This document shows, one piece after another, positions 59,387 to 64,000 of a stretch of DNA of 64,000 nt. A model generated the notes under the pieces. The model saw nothing but the letters and a program-made list of their open reading frames with translations. It made no database searches and was not told the origin of the DNA. Position numbers and translations under genes: made by a program. Position 1 is the first letter of the stretch. Each line of letters starts with the position of its first letter. The stretch comes from Vampirovibrio chlorellavorus (lineage in GTDB: Bacteria > Cyanobacteriota > Vampirovibrionia > Vampirovibrionales > Vampirovibrionaceae): assembly GCF_003149375.1 (NCBI RefSeq), contig NZ_QFWH01000002.1:415908-479907 (forward strand), in the 5' to 3' direction.

Positions 59387-60172
59387 GTGACCACGCCCAT
59401 TCTTGAAGTGAAAAACCTCCACGCCAGCGTCAACGGCGTGGCCATCCTCAACGGCATCAACCTGACCGTCAAGCCCGGCGAAGTGCACGCCATTATGGGG
59501 CCCAATGGCTCCGGTAAAAGTACCTTGTCCAAGGTCTTGGTGGGCCACCCGGCTTTTGAAGTGACCGAGGGCGAAGTGTTGTACAAGGGCAAGAACCTGC
59601 TGGAGCTGGAAGCGGAAGAACGGGCCCGGGATGGCGTGTTTCTGGCCTTTCAGTACCCGGTGGAAGTGCCGGGCGTGAACAATGCCGGATTTCTGCGGAT
59701 GGCTTACAACGCCAAAATGGTGCATCAGGGCAAAGACGAGCTGGATCCCCTGGAGTTTGAAGACCTGCTGGCCGAAAAAGCCAAAGTGGTGGAAATGGAC
59801 CCGGAATTGCTGAACAATCGCTCGGTGAACGAAGGCTTTTCCGGTGGGGAGAAAAAACGCAACGAGATTCTGCAAATGGCCGTACTGGAACCCACCCTGG
59901 CCGTGCTGGATGAGACCGACTCCGGTCTGGATATTGACGCCCTGCGCATTGTGGCCAATGGGGTCAACCAGTTACGCACCGCCGACAATGGCATGATTCT
60001 GGTTACCCACTACCAGCGCCTGCTGAACTACATCGTGCCCGATTATGTCCACGTGTTGGCCGAAGGGCGCATCATCAAATCCGGTGGCAAGGAACTGGCC
60101 CTGGAACTGGAAGACAAAGGCTACGACTGGCTGCTGGAAAAAGCCGGTCTGCTGGCCGGACAAGAGGCGTAA
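59387..60172 (+). CDS. sufC: Suf ATPase SufC
   Basis: SufC is the ABC-type ATPase that drives SufBD conformational changes. From GTG 59387 the product has 261 residues (GGAG 11 bases upstream). The Walker A motif is [10 protein letters not shown] (Lys44), the signature [11 protein letters not shown], and Walker [17 protein letters not shown]; the final HYQRLLNYI has the switch His. The longer frame to 59357 lacks a ribosome site. It is followed by sufD with a TAATG overlap. Intact and typical. Confidence 0.97.
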   Translation: MTTPILEVKNLHASVNGVAILNGINLTVKPGEVHAIMGPNGSGKSTLSKVLVGHPAFEVTEGEVLYKGKNLLELEAEERARDGVFLAFQYPVEVPGVNNAGFLRMAYNAKMVHQGKDELDPLEFEDLLAEKAKVVEMDPELLNNRSVNEGFSGGEKKRNEILQMAVLEPTLAVLDETDSGLDIDALRIVANGVNQLRTADNGMILVTHYQRLLNYIVPDYVHVLAEGRIIKSGGKELALELEDKGYDWLLEKAGLLAGQEA

Positions 60173-61533
60173 TGGCGATGGTGGCTTCTGTGCAACCCCA
60201 ATCCCCCCAAACGCTTTATGAGCAAAGTTTCCGTCATCGGCTGCAGGCCATTTTGCCGGAGACCGCCGATTGGCTGCAAGCCCTGCGTTTTCGAGCCCTG
60301 ACCCGTTTTGAACAGTTGGGCCTGCCCAGCCGCCGTCTGGAGGCCTGGAAGTTTATCAACCTGCGGCCTGTGATCAATCAGTCTTTTCAGCCGCATACCA
60401 CTGACTTGACGGTCACTGAAGCCCAGTTGCAGCCGCATTTGCTGGGCTCCGATACCATTCGTCTGGTTTTGGTGAATGGCCGGTTTGTGGAAAGCCTGTC
60501 CGTGTTGCCAGCCCTGCCGGAAGGCGTTTGGGTGGGCAGCTTGAAAGCCGCCTTGCGGACTGTACCGGAACGGGTGCAGGCCAGTCTGGCCAAAGGACTG
60601 GATCATGAGCCGGATGCTTTGGTGGTGTTGAACACCGCCTTGTTTGAGGACGGTGTTTTTATTGACGTACCGGAAAACGCGCAACTGGCTTCACTGATTC
60701 ACATTGTCTCCGTGACCACTGCCAGCGCCGACCCTCGGGCCGCCTACACCCGCAACGTGATCAACCTGGCCCCGCATGCCCGTGTACAATTGGCCGTAGC
60801 GCATGTGGGATCGGGCGAAACCCTTTATCTCAATAATTCCGTGCAGGAATTTTATCTGGCGGAAGGGGCCCAGGCGGAGTGCTGCCTGATGCTGAATGAG
60901 GCTTCCCAAGGCTGGCATTTAACCGCCACCCGCAGCACTTTGGCCCAGAATGCGGAACTCAAGCTTTCCACGGTGACGCTGGGCGGACATACGGCCCGAC
61001 ACAGTGTCAGCACCCTGTTGCAAGGCACTCAGGCCACCGTACAACTGAACGGGCTGGATGTGCTGGAAGGACAAACCGCCGTCTTCCACCAAACGTCTAC
61101 CGAGCATTGGGTGCCCGATTGCCGAAGCGAGCAGTACTACAAGGGCATTCTGGATGACGCCGGGCAGTCCGAGTTCAACGGGCTGGTCTTTGTGGCCGAA
61201 GGGGCCAATGGCACCGATTCTCAGCAGTTGAACAAAACCCTGCTACTGTCTGAGGATGCCAAGGTATGGACCCGCCCGCAACTCAAAATTAACGCAGACG
61301 ACGTCAAATGCGCCCACGGAGCCACCGTGGGGCAACTGGATGAAAATCAGTTGTTCTATCTGGCCAGCCGAGGCTTGGGGCGGGACTTGGCCACGGCGCT
61401 CCTGACCTACGGCTTTGCCGAGGAAATTATTCAACGACTCAGCCATCCGGCTTTGCGGCGTTATCTGGACCAACGTGTTCTGGAGAACCTGCACCGCTCG
61501 GATGCGGGACTTCAACGACAGCTAGGAGTGTAG
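60172..61533 (+). CDS. sufD: Fe-S cluster assembly protein SufD
   Basis: SufD pairs with SufB in the SufBC2D complex and is needed for iron acquisition. The product has 453 residues. The N-terminal helical part has RRLEAWKFINLRPV, and the beta-helix domain includes LASLIHIVSVTT, RVQLAVAHVGSGETLYLNNS and SEQYYKGILDDAGQSEFNGL. The C-terminal helices contain ADDVKCAHGATVGQLDENQL, FYLASRGLGRDLATALLTYG, which is the SufBD signature. ATG 60172 overlaps the sufC stop. Confidence 0.95.
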   Translation: MAMVASVQPQSPQTLYEQSFRHRLQAILPETADWLQALRFRALTRFEQLGLPSRRLEAWKFINLRPVINQSFQPHTTDLTVTEAQLQPHLLGSDTIRLVLVNGRFVESLSVLPALPEGVWVGSLKAALRTVPERVQASLAKGLDHEPDALVVLNTALFEDGVFIDVPENAQLASLIHIVSVTTASADPRAAYTRNVINLAPHARVQLAVAHVGSGETLYLNNSVQEFYLAEGAQAECCLMLNEASQGWHLTATRSTLAQNAELKLSTVTLGGHTARHSVSTLLQGTQATVQLNGLDVLEGQTAVFHQTSTEHWVPDCRSEQYYKGILDDAGQSEFNGLVFVAEGANGTDSQQLNKTLLLSEDAKVWTRPQLKINADDVKCAHGATVGQLDENQLFYLASRGLGRDLATALLTYGFAEEIIQRLSHPALRRYLDQRVLENLHRSDAGLQRQLGV

Positions 61534-61536
61534 GAA

Positions 61537-62820
61537 ATGGCACAACCCGTCTTGGATGAGATCAGCAGTTCCCCAGTCCCGCCCGTGATCAGCCCGTTAA
61601 CGGAAGCCGAAGCGTTGCGCCTGCGGGAAGACTTCCCGGTGTTGCGTCAGCAGGTCCACGGCAAGCCGCTGGTCTATCTGGACAATGCCGCCACCACCCA
61701 AAAACCGCAGGTGGTCATCGATCGCATTACCAACTACTACGCCCACGAAAACGGCACGGTGCGCCGGGGGGTCTACAAACTCAGCGAGCAATCCACTCGG
61801 GACTTTGACGCCACCCGCGTTAAAGTGGCCCAAATGCTGAACGCGGCCTCCCCGTCCGAAATCATTTTCACCCGGGGCACCACGGAGGCCATCAACCTGG
61901 TGGCGGCTACCTATGGCCGAACCTTCATTCAGGCGGGCGACGAGATTTTGATTTCCGCCATGGAGCATCACGCCAACCTGGTGCCGTGGCAGCAATTGTG
62001 CCTGGAAAAAGGAGCCACCCTGCAAGTGGCGCCCATTACCGATGCCGGTGAGCTGGATATGGCGGAATTTGACCGGTTGCTGACGGATAAGGTCAAGTTT
62101 GTGGCCATCGGGCACGTTTCTAACGCCCTGGGTACGGTTAACCCCATCAAAGCCATCATTGAAAAAGCCCATGCTCTGAATATTCCCGTGCTGGTGGATG
62201 GGGCCCAGTCCGCCCCGCACATGGCCGTGGACCTGCAAGCCCTGGATTGCGACTTTTTTGCCTTTTCCGGCCACAAGCTCTATGGCCCCACCGGTGTGGG
62301 CGTGCTGTACGGAAAAATGAAGCATCTGGAGGCTATGCCCCCCTATCAGTTTGGCGGGGACATGATCTATTCTGTCTCATTCGAGAAAACCACCTTCGCC
62401 AAGCCCCCGGCCAAGTTTGAGGCGGGCACTCCCGCCATTGCCGAAGTGATTGCCTTGGGCACGGCGGTAGATTACGTCACCGCTATCGGTCTGGATCGCA
62501 TTGGGGCTTACGAGAATGAGTTATTGACTTACGCCACGGCCCGCATGCTGGAAATCCCCGAGGTGCGCCTGATTGGCACCGCGCCAGAAAAGGCGGGCAT
62601 CTTGTCCTTTGTGTTGCAAGGGGCTCATCCGCACGATATCGGCACCATTCTGGACCGGGAAGGGATTGCCCTGCGGGCGGGTCACCACTGCGCCCAGCCC
62701 ATTATGCAGCGTTTCGGCCTTCCGGCTACTGCTCGGGCCTCGTTTTCCTTCTACAACACCCGTGACGACATTGACGCGCTGGTGCAAGCCGTCAAAGTGG
62801 TGGTCAAACTGTTTAACTAG
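61537..62820 (+). CDS. sufS: Cysteine desulfurase SufS
   Basis: SufS takes sulfur from cysteine via PLP. The product has 427 residues. The motifs are LRQQVHGKPLVYLDNAATTQ, RVKVAQMLNAASPSEIIFTR, ISAMEHHANLVPWQ, DGAQSAPHMAVDLQALD, FSGHKLYGPTGVGVLYG (PLP Lys), and RAGHHCAQPIMQRFG (catalytic Cys). The short loop around that Cys is of the class II type that works with SufU or SufE. It starts three bases after sufD. Confidence 0.97.
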   Translation: MAQPVLDEISSSPVPPVISPLTEAEALRLREDFPVLRQQVHGKPLVYLDNAATTQKPQVVIDRITNYYAHENGTVRRGVYKLSEQSTRDFDATRVKVAQMLNAASPSEIIFTRGTTEAINLVAATYGRTFIQAGDEILISAMEHHANLVPWQQLCLEKGATLQVAPITDAGELDMAEFDRLLTDKVKFVAIGHVSNALGTVNPIKAIIEKAHALNIPVLVDGAQSAPHMAVDLQALDCDFFAFSGHKLYGPTGVGVLYGKMKHLEAMPPYQFGGDMIYSVSFEKTTFAKPPAKFEAGTPAIAEVIALGTAVDYVTAIGLDRIGAYENELLTYATARMLEIPEVRLIGTAPEKAGILSFVLQGAHPHDIGTILDREGIALRAGHHCAQPIMQRFGLPATARASFSFYNTRDDIDALVQAVKVVVKLFN

Positions 62821-62838
62821 TTAGAAAGCCCATTTCCC

Positions 62839-63288
62839 ATGTCTGACTACAACGAGCTTTATCAGCAAATCATTCTGGAGCATAACAAAAAGCCCCGCAA
62901 TTTCAGGGTTTTGGATTCCGCCAATGCCTACGCGCTGGGCAAAAATCCCTTGTGCGGCGATCAGTTTGCCGTCTACACCCAGCTCGATTCAGAGGGGAAA
63001 ATCGAGGACATCGGTTTTCAGGGTGATGGGTGCGCCATTGCCAAGGCCAGCGCTTCGCTGATGACCAACGCCGTCAAGGGTAAAACCCGAGCGGAAGCCC
63101 TGCAAATGCGGGAAGAGTTCCAGCAGTTGTTACGGGGCGAGCTGGATGAATCGGCGCCGCATCATTTGGGTCGACTGACTATTTTGTCGGGCGTTCGGGA
63201 GTATCCCGTGCGGGTGAAGTGCGCCACTTTGGCTTGGCACACATTGGGCGCTGCTCTGCAGGGTCAGTCGGAAGCCACGACTGAGTAG
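62839..63288 (+). CDS. sufU: Zinc-dependent sulfurtransferase SufU
   Basis: SufU accepts sulfur from SufS and hands it to SufBCD. The product has 149 residues. The three Cys and Asp ligands of the zinc site are NPLCGDQF, GDGCAIAKAS and KCATLAWHTL. The family start LYQQIILEHNKKPRN is typical. It is the last gene of the operon and replaces SufE, as in Gram-positive bacteria. A strong terminator follows 36 bases later. Confidence 0.96.
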   Translation: MSDYNELYQQIILEHNKKPRNFRVLDSANAYALGKNPLCGDQFAVYTQLDSEGKIEDIGFQGDGCAIAKASASLMTNAVKGKTRAEALQMREEFQQLLRGELDESAPHHLGRLTILSGVREYPVRVKCATLAWHTLGAALQGQSEATTE

Positions 63289-63323
63289 GCGTTTCGCTTT
63301 TGACATTAGAAAAATCTATCAAG

Positions 63324-63356
63324 AAGTCCCGCTTTTGACTGGCGGGACTTTTTTTT
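63324..63356 (+). terminator. Rho-independent terminator of the suf operon
   Basis: A 9-base perfect stem (AAGTCCCGC/GCGGGACTT) with a 9-base loop, followed by eight T residues counting the end of the stem. It separates suf from the downstream rRNA leader. Confidence 0.93.
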
Positions 63357-63610
63357 GGCGTTCAAAACAGGGTGAAGGATCTATATATTTTTTAAATCGG
63401 CAAAATGTTTTGAAAGAAATTTTTTTAAGTGTCAAATGATCAAAAAATAAATCTTTGATTTTTATCCACCTTGAAAACTGATGAATCCAATGAAGAAGGC
63501 ACGTTAAAACCTGAAAACTCTCTAGAATCGGTTGAATTCTTCGATCACAATTCTGGAATTCTTTAACCAAAAAGGCTTTTCAGGAAATTGAAAAACTTGA
63601 AAAAAGGGGC

Positions 63611-63638
63611 TTGCAATCCAAAAACTCTGGGATACTAT
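63611..63638 (+). promoter_or_regulatory. Strong promoter upstream of the boxA (probable rRNA promoter)
   Basis: TTGCAA (63611-63616), a 16-base spacer and TACTAT (63633-63638), preceded by A/T-rich tracts (63540-63610) like an UP element. Transcription would start near 63645, about 240 bases before the boxA. Confidence 0.6.
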
Positions 63639-63884
63639 TAATTCATCGAAGCGCAGTTGAGGCGCACGTTTCCCACTCTCTCCCCTCTCTCATCACTGAT
63701 ATCTGGTTTAAAAGATTCATTGAGTCGTCGGTAAAGATAAAGAAACGTAAATCGGCCCGGTTCACTGGTTAACAAAATGGTTGACAAGCAAAACCGACCG
63801 AAATAGGATGTAACTCCACTCAACAAGCGAGCCCCTCTCAAAAGAGATTGACTCCAAGATGAGTGGCTCACAACCTCCCCTCGT

Positions 63885-63897
63885 ACTTTGAAAACTG
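63885..63897 (+). promoter_or_regulatory. boxA-like antitermination site of an rRNA leader
   Basis: TACTTTGAAAACT matches the boxA of rRNA leaders (for example TGTTCTTTGAAAACT in Bacillus), which NusB-NusE bind to block early termination. Its presence shortly before the window edge supports an rRNA operon downstream. Confidence 0.7.
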
Positions 63898-64000
63898 AAT
63901 ATTGGAACATACAAAGACTCCGTTCAAATCTAAACAACGAGAGCCAGAGAAACAGGAATAATCCTGAAGATTTCGAAGTTACTTGATGCAAGTTGAGTGA

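Larger units (their letters stand above)
63357..64000 (+). other. Gene-free AT-rich region and rRNA operon leader
   Basis: No frame in this region has good composition. The first ~250 bases are A/T-rich with runs that could act as an UP element. A promoter (63611-63638) and a boxA (63885-63897) suggest that an rRNA operon transcript begins here and that 16S rRNA lies just beyond the right edge. No 16S rRNA sequence itself was recognised up to 64000. Confidence 0.65.

Noticed and set aside
63319..63570. A minus-strand frame of 83 codons after the suf operon
   Set aside because: It lies in AT-rich sequence over the terminator and has no family or ribosome site.
63638..63991. A minus-strand frame of 117 codons near the right edge
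   Set aside because: It overlaps the likely rRNA promoter and boxA, has poor composition and no ribosome site.

Overview
The window looks like chromosomal DNA of a moderately GC-rich bacterium, probably of the non-photosynthetic cyanobacterial relatives (Vampirovibrionia, formerly Melainabacteria). This is an inference from the gene set: a SufBCDSU iron-sulfur operon, an SLH-domain secreted protein, RNase HIII, a K+-independent H+-pyrophosphatase, a GatA amidotransferase subunit, a MgtC-type membrane protein, cyanobacterial-style SRP RNA and small coiled-coil proteins. No marker in the window fixes the taxon.

Layout. 1-6.5 kb: the left part of a tailed-phage structural cassette on the minus strand (portal, a small protein, scaffold, major capsid, a terminator, a small protein, head-tail adaptor, tail nozzle, start of a fibre-like gene). 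It runs off the left edge and has no terminase or integrase in view. 6.9-14 kb: an unknown gene, a KimA-like APC permease, a hexose-phosphate mutase, tRNA-Arg(CCG) and the H+-pyrophosphatase. 14.2-18 kb: a regulatory block of RHH protein, PilZ protein, ECF sigma factor, an anti-sigma-like membrane protein with three internal repeats, and a CpxP/Spy-like periplasmic protein. 18-30 kb: aspS, a GAF-GAF histidine kinase, a CoaE-like kinase, an SLH protein, rnhC, two small coiled-coil proteins, gatA, a metF-like gene, small unknown proteins and the SRP RNA. 30-34 kb: purL-purF. 34-36 kb: Bax-inhibitor-like, pentapeptide and unknown proteins. 36-39 kb: a polyamine cluster of two different SpeD-type decarboxylases, spermidine synthase and agmatinase. 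39.5-48 kb: two glycosyltransferases, guanine deaminase, an unknown disordered protein, MgtC, a class IV aminotransferase and a lone OLD-type TOPRIM protein. 48.4-53 kb: rimI, bioY, a pxpA homologue, rapZ and yvcK. 53-56.5 kb: panB and panC, separated by an unknown helical protein and a repeat array. 57-63.3 kb: a MerR-type regulator followed by sufB-C-D-S-U and a strong terminator. 63.4-64 kb: a promoter and boxA that appear to lead into an rRNA operon beyond the right edge.

The points most worth following are the paired SpeD proteins next to agmatinase (one may supply agmatine), the MerR regulator with a Cys/His-rich tail upstream of suf, the triplicated anti-sigma module, the TOPRIM protein without an ATPase, the phage cassette with a terminator after its capsid gene as in T7, and the repeat array within the pan locus. 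Many genes start with TTG or GTG, and starts were chosen by Shine-Dalgarno spacing. All functional calls are from reading the sequence, without database searches.
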